NCBI GenBank assembly: GCA_963789175.1 | Contig: CAWBJO010000005.1 | Span: 124,001 to 188,000 of the forward strand | Origin: CAWBJO01 sp963789175 | GTDB lineage: Bacteria > Pseudomonadota > Alphaproteobacteria > Rhizobiales > Aestuariivirgaceae | Length of the DNA stretch: 64,000 nucleotides | Direction of reading: 5' to 3' | Shown here: in pieces, positions 9,429 through 19,900 of the stretch | How the letters are laid out: each line of letters opens with the position of its first letter | How positions within the stretch are numbered: position 1 is the first letter of the stretch | Notes under the pieces: generated by a model | What the model was told of the DNA's origin: nothing | Seen by the model: only the letters and a program-made list of their open reading frames with translations | The model's database searches: none | Position numbers and translations under genes: made by a program

Positions 9429-10337
9429 TCACGCCGGGGCGAGGCTGGCGGGCTCGCGCAGGTCGCGCGCGATTTCCTTCTGCCGGTCGAAGTCGGCGCG
9501 CCGCTCGGCGATCTCCTTGTCCGACAGCAGGCTCGCATTCATGTAGTCCTGCTTCCACGCGGGATCGCCGTTCCAGATGAGCGGCGACTGCACGGTGGTA
9601 CGGGCGGCCGGTGCGCTTTCGAGCAAGCGGAGCGCCAGATCGAGGGTGAAGCGCTGCGACGCGGGATCGCGTGGCCGGCCGGCCGAGTTTCCGAGCGGAA
9701 AATCGGAGAACAGGAAGCGGGGCACGCCTGCCAGCTCGACGATGTCCTTTGCGGCGCCCATGACGACGGTGGCGATGCCTTCGCTTTCCAGCGCCCGCGC
9801 CGCCAGGCTCACCGTCTGGTGGCAGACCGGGCAATTGGGAACGAGCACGACTCCGTCGACGTCGTCGAACTTGCAGCGGCGCACGATCTCCGGACAGTCG
9901 ACGGTGATTGTCGTATTCCGGCTGCGGTTGGTCGGCGCGCCGTGGAAGCGCGGCGCAATCCTGCCGATCGTGCCCTTCTCGGCAAGTTCCCGCATCGCCC
10001 GCAACGGAAAGTAGGCCCCGATGTCCTCCGCTGTGGTGTGCTTGCGATCGATGGCGACATGCGAGATGCGCAGGTCGGGATCCGCGGCGCTGTCCATGGA
10101 GTAGACAGTGTAGAATTTCGCCGCGGCATTGTAGGGCGCGCCCGGTCCCTGGTCGCCCTTGTCCGGCTGGTAGGGCGCAGCCGTCGTCACGATGGCGATC
10201 CGGCTTTGCGAAAGCGGTCTCCGCAAGGGCGAGAAGGGCACGTCGGCATGGTGCGCCCATTCATAGGGTGGCCCGTAGCCGAGCGCCTGATAGTAGCTCC
10301 TGATCCTCTCGATATACGGGATCGGCTGGTCGTACAT
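9429..10337 (-). CDS. Glycine/sarcosine/betaine/D-proline reductase selenoprotein-B-like protein, Cys form
   Basis: A 302-residue protein that looks like the GrdB/PrdB family. The block VLVPNCPVCHQTVSLAAR corresponds to the redox-active region where clostridial members carry selenocysteine. Here it is a plain CPVC pair with no in-frame UGA. The clostridial enzymes reductively cleave glycine, betaine or proline anaerobically with partner subunits, none of which is encoded nearby. The protein is therefore probably an aerobic thiol-based relative of unknown reaction. It ends 22 bp upstream of the PotF-type gene, so co-transcription on the minus strand is possible only if that upstream unit reads through. 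Confidence 0.72.
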   Translation of the reverse strand: MYDQPIPYIERIRSYYQALGYGPPYEWAHHADVPFSPLRRPLSQSRIAIVTTAAPYQPDKGDQGPGAPYNAAAKFYTVYSMDSAADPDLRISHVAIDRKHTTAEDIGAYFPLRAMRELAEKGTIGRIAPRFHGAPTNRSRNTTITVDCPEIVRRCKFDDVDGVVLVPNCPVCHQTVSLAARALESEGIATVVMGAAKDIVELAGVPRFLFSDFPLGNSAGRPRDPASQRFTLDLALRLLESAPAARTTVQSPLIWNGDPAWKQDYMNASLLSDKEIAERRADFDRQKEIARDLREPASLAPA

Positions 10338-10359
10338 GCGGTCCGCCTCCGCCCGCCGC

Positions 10360-11961
10360 CTATTGGGAGCGGCGAAGCTTACTCCAGATCCGTTGCAGTT
10401 CGCCGTCGACGCGGCTGCTGAGCGGCTGCAGCACCGCCAGCCGTGCCAGCACCTCCGGCGGCGGATAGAGGCCGGGGTCGTTCATCAGCTCGGGATTGAT
10501 ATGGGGAGCCGATGCGAGATTCGGGTTGGCATACTGAAGGTAGTTCGTGTTCTCGGCCGCGATGTCCGGCCGCATCAGGAAATCCAGGAACTTGTACGCC
10601 GCGTCCGGATTCGGTGCGCTCTCCGGAACGACCAGGAGGTCGAACCACAGTTGGCTGCCTTCCGCCGGCACGTGGTAGGTGAGGCGGGTGTCGGACTCCT
10701 TCGTGCTCGCCCGTGCCTGGAACACGTCGCCGGAATATCCGATGGCCGCGCAGTATTTTCCCGCCGCCAGCTCGTCGATGAAACGGTCGGCGGTCACCAC
10801 CGTGATAAAGGGGGCGACCTTGGCGAGCGCCTGCTCGACCGCCTCCAAATCGGCGATGCCGATCTTGCTGATGTCGCCGCCGAGATAGGCGACCAGCGCC
10901 GGCATCACGTCGGTCGGCTCGTCGACCACCGCCAGCCCGCACGACGACAGCTCCTTCGCCGTCTTGGGATCGAGGAACATCGACAGGCTGTTCGTCTTCG
11001 CGTCGGGGGCCAGGCGCTTGACCGCCTCTTCGTTCACGCCGATCCCGACCGTACCCCACATGTAGGGGAGCGAATGCTGGTTGCCCGGATCGAGCATGTC
11101 GGTGTAGCGCAGCGCCGCCGGATCGAGATTGGCGATGTTCGGAAGCTTGGTCTGGTCGAGTGTCTTGAGGACGCCGGGCTGCAGCACGAGGCCGATCTGG
11201 TAGCCGGATTGCACGATGACGTCGTACTTCGCTGATTTCGACAGGAGCAGCGACCGCGGCTCCTCGGAATTCTCGAAGACGTCGTGCAGCACTTCGATCT
11301 TCGTTTCCTTCTCGAACTTTTCGAGCACGGCGGGATCGATGTAGTCGGGCCAGTTGAGGACCCGCACCGTGCCTTCGCGCTGGCCGCCCTTCAGCACCAG
11401 CCCCCGCACCACGTTGTCGTAGGAGTTGCGGTTGAGGACGCCTTCGATCTTGAGTCCCCTGTCGGATTGGAACGTTTCGAGCGCCGCGAGCGTCGCCGGG
11501 CCGAACTTGCCGTCCATCTTGCCGGGCTCGTAGCCGAGCTCCTTCAAGGCTTCCTGCGCCGTCTTGACCTTCTCCGGCTCGACGATGATGTCGCGCCACG
11601 CGGCGCTGCTGTTGCTCCAGTCCTCGCGTTCCCAGATCGCCGCATACATCGCGCGGACGAGGCTGTCGTAGCTCGATGTGTCGGTCTTCGGATCGATCGA
11701 CGCCAGGAAACGGGCGAACGCCGCGGCCGTCGGGCCGTCCACCTTGCCGCTCGATTGCGTCGCTTCGAGCAGGCCCAGCCGCTGCAGGAGCCCTTGCAGC
11801 GATGCGATTTGTTTTTCCTCGAGCCCGCCGAGCTTCCCGGGGTCGTATTGCTGCGTCTCGACGCCCTCGACGGAGCGCATCCCTTGCGCGACCGCCGCTG
11901 GTGAAACGGGAACCAGGCAAGCGCAAAGCAGGAGGCCGGCCGAAATGAATCGCGTAGTCAT
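10360..11961 (-). CDS. PotF-type polyamine-binding protein with N-terminal peptidoglycan-binding-like domains
   Basis: A 533-residue exported protein. A Sec signal peptide ends near residue 25 (AAVAQ). Residues 48-105 and 130-188 look like two peptidoglycan-binding-like modules. The second reads AQEALKELGYEPGKMDGKFG then PATLAALETFQ, the usual PGBD pattern. Residues 198-533 are a PotF/PotD-type solute-binding domain starting VRVLNWPDYIDPAVLEKFE. Ordinary PotF is about 370 residues without such modules. No permease or ATPase is adjacent. It follows the SUMF1-type gene by 27 bp and has its own AAGAGGAAAA ribosome site. I infer a periplasmic protein tethered to the cell wall and used for sensing or scaffolding rather than simple import. 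Confidence 0.82.
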   Translation of the reverse strand: MTTRFISAGLLLCACLVPVSPAAVAQGMRSVEGVETQQYDPGKLGGLEEKQIASLQGLLQRLGLLEATQSSGKVDGPTAAAFARFLASIDPKTDTSSYDSLVRAMYAAIWEREDWSNSSAAWRDIIVEPEKVKTAQEALKELGYEPGKMDGKFGPATLAALETFQSDRGLKIEGVLNRNSYDNVVRGLVLKGGQREGTVRVLNWPDYIDPAVLEKFEKETKIEVLHDVFENSEEPRSLLLSKSAKYDVIVQSGYQIGLVLQPGVLKTLDQTKLPNIANLDPAALRYTDMLDPGNQHSLPYMWGTVGIGVNEEAVKRLAPDAKTNSLSMFLDPKTAKELSSCGLAVVDEPTDVMPALVAYLGGDISKIGIADLEAVEQALAKVAPFITVVTADRFIDELAAGKYCAAIGYSGDVFQARASTKESDTRLTYHVPAEGSQLWFDLLVVPESAPNPDAAYKFLDFLMRPDIAAENTNYLQYANPNLASAPHINPELMNDPGLYPPPEVLARLAVLQPLSSRVDGELQRIWSKLRRSQ

Positions 11962-11988
11962 TTTTCCTCTTGAAAAGCTTGTCGCCGC

Positions 11989-13674
<1,686 letters not shown>

Positions 13675-13994
13675 GAAGGCATCCTCCTGGCCCCGCTCCA
13701 GTCACGCACCACTGCCACTCACCACGTTATGCCCAGTCCGTTCTCATACCGCTCGAGATCGGACCAGTAAAACTTAACAACAATCGGACACATCCACCAA
13801 GCGCCGGATGGCGCCGAGAAACGTCCCCTCGCAGGCGCGGCGTGTCGATTTCTGCGTAGAGACTACGGTCCCGCACCGAATGTCAAATATTATCATAAGT
13901 TTGGCCGGAATGCGGCAGGTTCCACCGCGCGAACTGACGCACGGTGAATCGAAACGCGAATTCCACAGCTTAATGGCGTATCCGGACCCTTGGC
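13675..13994. other. Intergenic stretch, no gene seen
   Basis: About 320 bp between the SUMF1-type gene start and the GST stop. The part at 13880-13900 is AT-rich (caaatattatcataag) and may hold a promoter for the minus-strand pair or a lost gene. The one open frame crossing it on the plus strand has no convincing start or composition. Confidence 0.5.
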
Positions 13995-14687
13995 TCAGGT
14001 CTGCTGCGACCGGACATGCTTTATATATCCCCGCACGTCGGCGGCTGGCTCGCTATAGGCCTTCCCCAGGGCCTTCTCCATGTCGGCCATGTATGTCTTG
14101 GCCCAGTCGGGCAGCGGATAGTCGATCACTGCCAGGAACTCGAGCGTCGCGGCGAGCCGGATGTCTGCGATCGAAGGCGATGCGCCGCCGATGAAGCGAT
14201 CCTTCGCCATGAAGAATTTGTGGAACACGTCGAGCGGCTCGGCGATCGCATCGACGGCGGCCGTCCGCGCCGTTTCCTTGTGATCGACGTGGGCGTCGCT
14301 TGCCCCGACTTCCCCCGCGTATTGCGGAAAGCCGAGGCGCGGATAGGTGGCGCGCGCCACGTAGGGATAGAGTGTGCCGATCAGGTAGAACATGGCGCTG
14401 TCGACCATCGCCCGACGCGACGGGTCGGAGGGGTAGAACTTCTCGAGCCCGTGCTTGTTGCATAGGTACTGCATGATCGCGCAGCTTTCCCACAGCGCCC
14501 CGCGCGGCAGTCCCGGCGCTTCCAGCATCGGAGTCAGATGCGCTGGACAGCGGGCGAGGAAGTCCGCGGACCGGGTCTTGCCCCACACGTCGGTCTCGGT
14601 GAAGTCGAGGCCCGCGGCCCGTGCGAACACGCGCACCGCCATGTTGTTGACGCTTGGCTTGAGTATGCTCAGTTGCAGTTCCGGCAT
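13995..14687 (-). CDS. Glutathione S-transferase family protein
   Basis: A 230-residue cytosolic protein with the two-domain GST layout. The N-terminal thioredoxin-like half (about 1-80) has LTPMLEAP for the cis-Pro region and WESCAIMQYLCNKHG for the G-site helix. The C-terminal helical half has GGASPSIADIRLAATLE, the conserved ADI N-cap box. It is theta-like and the substrate is unknown. No thiol-linked neighbours point to a pathway. Confidence 0.85.
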   Translation of the reverse strand: MPELQLSILKPSVNNMAVRVFARAAGLDFTETDVWGKTRSADFLARCPAHLTPMLEAPGLPRGALWESCAIMQYLCNKHGLEKFYPSDPSRRAMVDSAMFYLIGTLYPYVARATYPRLGFPQYAGEVGASDAHVDHKETARTAAVDAIAEPLDVFHKFFMAKDRFIGGASPSIADIRLAATLEFLAVIDYPLPDWAKTYMADMEKALGKAYSEPAADVRGYIKHVRSQQT

Positions 14688-14769
14688 CGCCGCTCGCTCC
14701 CTCTCCTGTCGGTCATCCGCGGCATGTTAGTTGGAACGGCCTCCGAAGTGCAATCCTCGTCGAGGCCGG

Positions 14770-15657
14770 TCAGTTCCTGAGCATCGCAGACACGAGCTTC
14801 GGCACGTTGGCGCGGAACATGTCGGTGTAGTGGGGTGCCGGACCGCTCGGTTCGGAAAGCGCATCGGAATAGAGCGCCCCTCCCATTTCGGCCCCGGTTT
14901 CCGTTGCGATCATTTCCATCATGCGCGGATCCGCGATGGTCTCGATGAACAGGGCCTTGATGCCCTTGTCCTTGATCTGGTCCATCAGCCGCGCGAGATT
15001 CCGGGCGGTGGTCTCGGCCTCGGTGTTGATGCCTTCCGCCGCAAGAAAGTCGACGCCGTAGGCGGCACCGAAATAGCCGAACGCGTCGTGGCTCGTGATG
15101 ACGCGGCGCTTCTCCTCGGGCACCGTCTCGATCTGCCGCCGCACTTCGCGGTCGAGCTCTTCGAGCTCGCGGATGTAGGTGTCGGCCGCACTGCGGTAGG
15201 ACTCGGCGTTGACCGCGTCCGCTTCGCTGAGCGCCGATGCGATGGTCTGCGCGTAGGCAACGCCGTTCTTGAGATCCTGCCAGGCATGCGGATCGACGGT
15301 TTGCGCGCCGTCTTCTTCCATCGTTCGCGGCCGGATGCCGGCCGTCGCGGTGACGATGCGGACATGCGATCCGGCGGCCGCCGCGAGGCGCTCCATCCAG
15401 CCGTCCAGTCCGAGCCCGTTGACGAAGATCAGGTCGGCTTCGTTGACGGCCTTCGCATCCGCTGGCGACGGCTCGAACATGTGGGCGTCGCTGTTCGGAC
15501 CGACCAGTGTGGTGACCTCCGCCTTGTCCCGCGCGATCGCGGCGACCATGTCGCCGAGGATGCTGAAGCTGGCCACGACCTTGATCCGGTCGGCAGCCGC
15601 CGCCGGCCCGGCGAGAACGGTTGCAATGGCGACGGCGAACGCGATCGACCTGAACAT
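14770..15657 (-). CDS. znuA: Zinc ABC transporter, periplasmic binding protein
   Basis: A 295-residue cluster A-I (TroA/ZnuA-type) metal-binding protein with a Sec signal peptide (AVAIATVLAGPAAAA). Metal ligands expected from the fold are His in NSDAHMFEPSPAD, His in DPHAWQDLKN, His in TSHDAFGYFG, and Asp in ALYSDALS. It lacks the long His-rich loop typical of E. coli ZnuA, so Mn or Zn could be bound on protein evidence alone. The zinc assignment rests on the Zur-type repressor and box at the head of the operon. ATG 15657 gives a proper signal peptide. It follows the permease by 10 bp. Confidence 0.88.
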   Translation of the reverse strand: MFRSIAFAVAIATVLAGPAAAADRIKVVASFSILGDMVAAIARDKAEVTTLVGPNSDAHMFEPSPADAKAVNEADLIFVNGLGLDGWMERLAAAAGSHVRIVTATAGIRPRTMEEDGAQTVDPHAWQDLKNGVAYAQTIASALSEADAVNAESYRSAADTYIRELEELDREVRRQIETVPEEKRRVITSHDAFGYFGAAYGVDFLAAEGINTEAETTARNLARLMDQIKDKGIKALFIETIADPRMMEMIATETGAEMGGALYSDALSEPSGPAPHYTDMFRANVPKLVSAMLRN

Positions 15658-15667
15658 GCGGAGGCCC

Positions 15668-16540
15668 TCAATGATGGAAGTGCGGTTGCGGGAAATAGCG
15701 GCGGAACAGTCCGCCGCGCGGCCCGGCGATGATGGAGACGAGGTAGGCGGCACCGGCGGCGAGCACGATGGCCGGCCCGGAGGGAAGCGAGAAATGGAAG
15801 GAGATGAGAAGGCCGACATATCCCGAGGCGAAGGCGAGCGCCGCGGCGATGATCGACAAGCTCCAAACTTCGACCGCCCACAGGCGCGCCGCCGCGGCCG
15901 GCAGCATCATCAGCCCGACCGCCATGAGCGTCCCGAGCACCTGGAAGCCGGCCACCAGATTGAGGACGACGAGGATGAGGAACAGGATGTGATAGACCGA
16001 ACCGTGTCCTCGCATGGCGCTGAGGAACATGGGATCGACGCATTCGGTGACCAGCGCCCGATAGGTGAGCGACAGCGCGACGAGCGTGATGCTGGTGATG
16101 CCGGCGACGAGCAGGAGCCCCGCCATGTCGACCGAGAGGATCGTGCCGAACAGCACATGCAGGATGTCGACGTTCGAGCCGGACTTTGAGACGATCAGCA
16201 CTCCCGCCGCCAGGCTGATGAGATAGAATCCGGCGAGGCTCGCATCCTCGCGCAGCGTCGTCGTGCGCGACACGACGCCCGCCGCGATCGCGACGGCGAG
16301 CCCCACCGCGAGCCCGCCCGTGCTCATGGCCCATAGCGAGTATCCGGCGACGAGGAAGCCGATCGCCGCGCCGGGTAGGATGGCATGCGACATCGCATCG
16401 CCCATGAGGCTCATGCGCCTGAGGATGAGGAAGACGCCGATCGGGCCGCATCCGAGCGCCAGCGCCAGGCAGGCGACGAGCGCCCGCCGCATGAAGCCGT
16501 AGTCGATGAACGGCGCGATCAGTAGCTCATGGATGCTCAT
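15668..16540 (-). CDS. znuB: Zinc ABC transporter, permease
   Basis: A 290-residue ABC-3 family inner-membrane protein with about eight to nine hydrophobic segments. Family marks are LRRMSLMGDAMSHAILPGAA near residue 45-65 and FQVLGTLMAVGLMMLPAAAA near residue 205. The C-terminus ends with a His-rich PHFHH, plausible for metal hand-off. The start overlaps the znuC 3' end by 14 bp. Confidence 0.9.
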   Translation of the reverse strand: MSIHELLIAPFIDYGFMRRALVACLALALGCGPIGVFLILRRMSLMGDAMSHAILPGAAIGFLVAGYSLWAMSTGGLAVGLAVAIAAGVVSRTTTLREDASLAGFYLISLAAGVLIVSKSGSNVDILHVLFGTILSVDMAGLLLVAGITSITLVALSLTYRALVTECVDPMFLSAMRGHGSVYHILFLILVVLNLVAGFQVLGTLMAVGLMMLPAAAARLWAVEVWSLSIIAAALAFASGYVGLLISFHFSLPSGPAIVLAAGAAYLVSIIAGPRGGLFRRYFPQPHFHH

Positions 16541-17312
16541 GGCTGCGCTCCCCCGCGGCAAGGGTCTTGGTCGGCGCCGCTTCGGCGTCGTCGTCGTGCC
16601 AGGCCTGGCTCAGGTGCCGCGCCCGCATCAGGTTCTCCGGCGTCAGCACCGTGCCGGTCGCTCCCCACGCCACGGGCTCCCGTGCCATCAGCAGGCATTG
16701 TGGAAAATGCGTCTGGATCTGTTCCATTTCATGAAGCACGGCGATGATGGTGCGCCCCTGCAGGTGCCAGCGCTCGATCACCGCCAGCAGATCGCCCGAC
16801 GTACGCTCGTCGAGAGCCGAGAACGGCTCGTCGAGTAGGATGACCTGCGGATCCTGGACGAGCAGCCGCGCGAACAGCATGCGCTGGAACTGACCGGCCG
16901 ACAGCGTCCCGATCGGCCGCCGCGCCATGTTCTCTAGCCCGACGGCGCGCAGGGCATCGGCGATGCGCGCCACCTGGTCCTTGCCGATCGCCGAAACCAC
17001 GCCGTTCTCTGCCCACAGGCCGAGCGCCGTCATGTCCCAGACGCGGATCGGAAACGACCGCTCGATCTCGGATCGTTGCGGCAGATAGCCGACGGCCGTC
17101 GCGCCGCTGACGACGACGCGGCCCTGGTCTGGCTTCAGGATGCCGACCAGCGTCTTGAGGAGAGTGCTCTTGCCGGCGCCGTTGGGGCCGGCGATGGCCG
17201 TGAGGCTGCCCGGTGCGAAGCTGCCGGTCAGGTGGTGGACGGCTGGAATACGGTCGTAGGCGACCGTGAGGTCCTCGATCCGGATGGCGCTTGGCGCTGC
17301 GGTGCCGCTCAT
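16527..17312 (-). CDS. znuC: Zinc ABC transporter, ATP-binding protein
   Basis: A 261-residue ATPase. Walker A is GPNGAGKST, the signature is LSAGQFQRMLFARLL (LSAGQ instead of LSGGQ), Walker B is VILLDEPFSALD and the switch is AVLHEME. The C-terminus (SQAWHDDDAEAA, RSHEHP) carries His and acidic residues. ATG 17312 overlaps the stop of the small membrane peptide (ATGA), so translation is probably coupled. An upstream extension to 17657 is a shadow of zur. Confidence 0.9.
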   Translation of the reverse strand: MSGTAAPSAIRIEDLTVAYDRIPAVHHLTGSFAPGSLTAIAGPNGAGKSTLLKTLVGILKPDQGRVVVSGATAVGYLPQRSEIERSFPIRVWDMTALGLWAENGVVSAIGKDQVARIADALRAVGLENMARRPIGTLSAGQFQRMLFARLLVQDPQVILLDEPFSALDERTSGDLLAVIERWHLQGRTIIAVLHEMEQIQTHFPQCLLMAREPVAWGATGTVLTPENLMRARHLSQAWHDDDAEAAPTKTLAAGERSHEHP

Positions 17313-17410
17313 CCGGCCGCCCACAGGACCGCCAGCCACAACAGGACGAGTGCCAGCGAGACGAGCCCCAGCCGTGCCGGCGCGCCGATGGTGAGATGCG
17401 TTCGCCCCAT
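17309..17410 (-). CDS. 33-residue single-span membrane peptide between zur and znuC
   Basis: The frame MGRTHLTIG..AG encodes one hydrophobic helix (about residues 14-31, LGLVSLALVLLWLAVLW) after a short basic N-terminus. AGGAAAG stands 3-9 bp before ATG 17410. The stop overlaps the znuC ATG by 4 nt. An in-frame ATG at 17428 would overlap the zur stop. The placement and coupling suggest a real gene, perhaps a small regulator or stabiliser of the Znu transporter. It may simply couple translation. I do not know a named family. Confidence 0.55.
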   Translation of the reverse strand: MGRTHLTIGAPARLGLVSLALVLLWLAVLWAAG

Positions 17411-17418
17411 GGACTTTC

Positions 17419-17895
17419 CTACTGGCATGACCGGCACTTGCCCTCGATTTCGAGGATGCGCCGGCTCGGCTGGAAGCCCAGCTTTTCGGCATCGTGCCGC
17501 AGGAGAGTGTCGAACCGGCTGTCCTCGACCTCGCGGGTCGTGCCGCAACTGTCGCAGATGAAGAAGATGCAGTCGTGGTCGTGGTCGGGATGGGCGCACA
17601 GGACGAAGGCGTTGCGGCTGGTGACGCGCGCCACCAGCCCGTGCCTCGCCAGCACATCGATCGCCCGGTAGACGGTCGGCGGTGCCACGGGGCGCCCGCT
17701 CCGCCGGCTGAGCAGGCCGAGAAGGTCGTAGGCGCCCATCGGCCGCCGTTCCTCCGCGAGCAGGCCGAAAACGGCGCGCTGCGTCGGGGTCAGGCTGGCG
17801 CCGAAGCTTTGGCAGTACTTCTCCGCCCTCTCGATGCGCTGCCGCACGGCAGCCGAAAAGCCCTTCATGCCGGAAGCGTTTGGCGACTTGGTCAT
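17419..17895 (-). CDS. zur: Fur-family zinc uptake regulator
   Basis: A 158-residue Fur-family repressor. The winged-helix part has LTPTQRAVFGLLAEE and the recognition helix VAPPTVYRAIDVLARHGLV. The metal region has HPDHDHDCIFFICDSC and a C-terminal CRSC, so both Cys pairs for the structural zinc are present. I call it Zur rather than Fur because it leads a znu operon and a Zur-type palindrome lies 22 bp before its ATG at 17895. It is probably autoregulated and represses the operon when zinc is ample. Confidence 0.9.
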   Translation of the reverse strand: MTKSPNASGMKGFSAAVRQRIERAEKYCQSFGASLTPTQRAVFGLLAEERRPMGAYDLLGLLSRRSGRPVAPPTVYRAIDVLARHGLVARVTSRNAFVLCAHPDHDHDCIFFICDSCGTTREVEDSRFDTLLRHDAEKLGFQPSRRILEIEGKCRSCQ

Positions 17896-17916
17896 GGGAG
17901 CCTTCGCGGTCGTGAA

Positions 17917-17931
17917 TGTTATAATATAACA
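17917..17931 (-). promoter_or_regulatory. Zur box
   Basis: TGTTATAATATAACA is a perfect 7-1-7 palindrome in a GC-rich setting, matching the alphaproteobacterial Zur consensus as I recall it. It lies 22-36 bp upstream of zur in a 59-bp gap and overlaps TATAAT-like bases. Repressor binding would block transcription of zur-znuCBA. Confidence 0.8.
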
Positions 17932-17954
17932 CTGCCGCAGCGCGGCGCAGCCTG

Positions 17955-18935
17955 TCAAGCGGGCTGCAGTGCGGGGTCGCCGCTCGGCTGCGGGCCCGCG
18001 GCGGCACCCAGCTCGAACGGATAGTGGCACGCGGCCAGGCGATCGCCGTCCTTGGGCGCGAGCGGCGGCGGCTCGACCCGGCAGCGCGGCCGGGCGATGG
18101 GACAGCGCGTGTGAAACCGGCAGCCTGGCGGCGGCGCGAGCGGGCTCGGCTGCTCGCCGGAGAGAATGATGCGCGGTCGCTGGGACCTTCCCTTGAGGAC
18201 CGGGTTGGCCGACAGGAGCGCTGCCGTGTAGGGATGGGCCGGCCGCCGGAACACGGCCGCCGTCTCGCCGATCTCGACGATCTTGCCGAGATACATGATG
18301 GCCACTCGCTGCGTGACGCGTCCGACCACGTTGAGATTGTGGCTGATGAGGATGGTGGTCAGCCGGAAATCCCGCTGCACGCCCATGATCAGGTTGAGGA
18401 CGTCGCCCTGCACTGACAGGTCGAGGCCGGCGGTTGGCTCGTCGGCGACGAGCGCCTGCGGCTCCATGGCGAGCGCCCGCACCAGCGACACGCGCCGCGC
18501 CTGGCCGCCGCTGAGCTGGTGCGCGTATCGGCTCGCGATGTCGGAGGGAAGGCCGAGGATCTCGACCAGCCGCTGGAGCCGCGCCCGCTGCTCGGGCGTA
18601 TCGGCCTTGCGGATGAGGAGCGGCTCGGAGATGAGGTCGCCGACCCTCATGCGTGGCGACAGCGAGGCGACGGGATCCTGGAACAGGAGCTGTACCCGCC
18701 GCGCCAGCGTGCCGCGCTCACTTGCCTGCACCTCGCGTCCGTCGATGAGCATGGTGCCGGCGGCCATGGGATTGAGGCCGACCATCGCCTTGGCGAGCGT
18801 CGTCTTTCCACACCCGCTTTCGCCCACGATGCCCATCGTTTCGCCCTTGGCGACGCTGAACGAAACGCCGTCCACGGCGACGAGCTTGCCGAAACGGACG
18901 ACCACGTCCCTGAGCTCGAGGGCCGGCGCGGTCAT
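17955..18935 (-). CDS. Peptide-type ABC importer, ATP-binding protein (DppF-like)
   Basis: A 326-residue ATPase of the oligopeptide/dipeptide/nickel class. Walker A is GESGCGKTT, the signature is LSGGQARRVSLVRAL, Walker B is LVADEPTAGLD and the switch is LISHNL. The C-terminal oligo-HPY region carries the Cys group CRFHTRCPIARPRC typical of this class. ATG 18935 overlaps the upstream ATPase stop (ATGA). It is the last gene of the importer operon and ends 24 bp before the Zur box of the next operon. Confidence 0.9.
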   Translation of the reverse strand: MTAPALELRDVVVRFGKLVAVDGVSFSVAKGETMGIVGESGCGKTTLAKAMVGLNPMAAGTMLIDGREVQASERGTLARRVQLLFQDPVASLSPRMRVGDLISEPLLIRKADTPEQRARLQRLVEILGLPSDIASRYAHQLSGGQARRVSLVRALAMEPQALVADEPTAGLDLSVQGDVLNLIMGVQRDFRLTTILISHNLNVVGRVTQRVAIMYLGKIVEIGETAAVFRRPAHPYTAALLSANPVLKGRSQRPRIILSGEQPSPLAPPPGCRFHTRCPIARPRCRVEPPPLAPKDGDRLAACHYPFELGAAAGPQPSGDPALQPA

Positions 18936-19900
18936 GCGAGCCAGCAGGCGGCGCTGTGGCCCGGCTCGCGTTCGACGGCCGGCGGCGTCTCGACGCAGCG
19001 CTCGTGACGCAGCGGGCAGCGACCCGCGAAGATGCAGCCGGGCGGCGGCGCGGCGAGATCGGGCACGCCGCCGGCGATCGTCCGCAGCGGCGTATCCCTG
19101 CTGACCGGCTCGCCGGGGTCGATTTCGCAGGCGAGGAGGGCGCGCGTGTAGGGATGCAGAGGTCGTTCGAGGACGTCGGCCGCCGCGCCGCGCTCTATGA
19201 TCTCGCCCGCATACATCACGAAGATCTCTTCGCACAGCTCCGCCACCAGCCCGAGGCTGTGGCTGACGAGGAGGACGCTGCACCGGGTCTGCTCCCTCAG
19301 TTCGCGCAGGAGCGCGATGATCTGAGCCTCGATCGTCGCATCGAGCGCCGTCGTCGGCTCGTCCGCGAGCAGGAGCTTCGGTTCGACGAGAAACGCCATG
19401 GCGATCATCACGCGTTGCCGCATGCCGCCGGAAAAGGCGTGCGGATGGAGGCGCATGCGCTGCTTCGCATCGGGAACGCCGACCCGGGCGAGCATCGCTT
19501 CGGCACGGTTCCAAAGCTCGCCGCGCGCCGCATGCGGATGCTTGGCCCGCTGCGCCTCGACCATCAGAGTGCCCACGGAGAATAGCGGGTTCAGCGCCGA
19601 CATGGGATCCTGGAACACCATGGCCAGGCCGCGCCCGCGCTCGCCTTCGAGCTTCGCATAGTGATCGCTGTCGATCCCGTCGAACCGGAACCGGCGCGCG
19701 CTCACCTCGGCATTGCCGGGAAGCATGCCGAGAACGGCGAGGGCCAGCGTCGATTTCCCGCTGCCGCTCTCGCCCACCAGGCCGACGACCGTGTTCTCGC
19801 CGATCTCGAGCGAGACGTTTCTGAGAACGTGCAGCGAACCCCGCCCGCCTTCGAGCCGGACGTCGAGACCGTCGATGGCAAGCAGGGGCGGTGCGGTCAT
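18932..19900 (-). CDS. Peptide-type ABC importer, ATP-binding protein (DppD-like)
   Basis: A 322-residue partner ATPase. Walker A is GESGSGKST, the signature is FSGGMRQRVMIAMAF, Walker B is LLADEPTTALD and the switch is LVSHSLG. The C-terminal CIFAGRCPLRHERC is the usual Cys cluster. Both ends overlap neighbours by ATGA, so five genes are tightly coupled. It forms a heterodimer with the DppF-like subunit. Confidence 0.9.
   Translation of the reverse strand: MTAPPLLAIDGLDVRLEGGRGSLHVLRNVSLEIGENTVVGLVGESGSGKSTLALAVLGMLPGNAEVSARRFRFDGIDSDHYAKLEGERGRGLAMVFQDPMSALNPLFSVGTLMVEAQRAKHPHAARGELWNRAEAMLARVGVPDAKQRMRLHPHAFSGGMRQRVMIAMAFLVEPKLLLADEPTTALDATIEAQIIALLRELREQTRCSVLLVSHSLGLVAELCEEIFVMYAGEIIERGAAADVLERPLHPYTRALLACEIDPGEPVSRDTPLRTIAGGVPDLAAPPPGCIFAGRCPLRHERCVETPPAVEREPGHSAACWLA

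Noticed and set aside
9800..9870. Selenocysteine in the GrdB/PrdB-like protein
   Set aside because: The codons at the Sec position are ordinary TGC. No in-frame TGA occurs.
14731..15732. 333-codon plus-strand frame over znuA
   Set aside because: Antisense shadow, with no ribosome site or domain.
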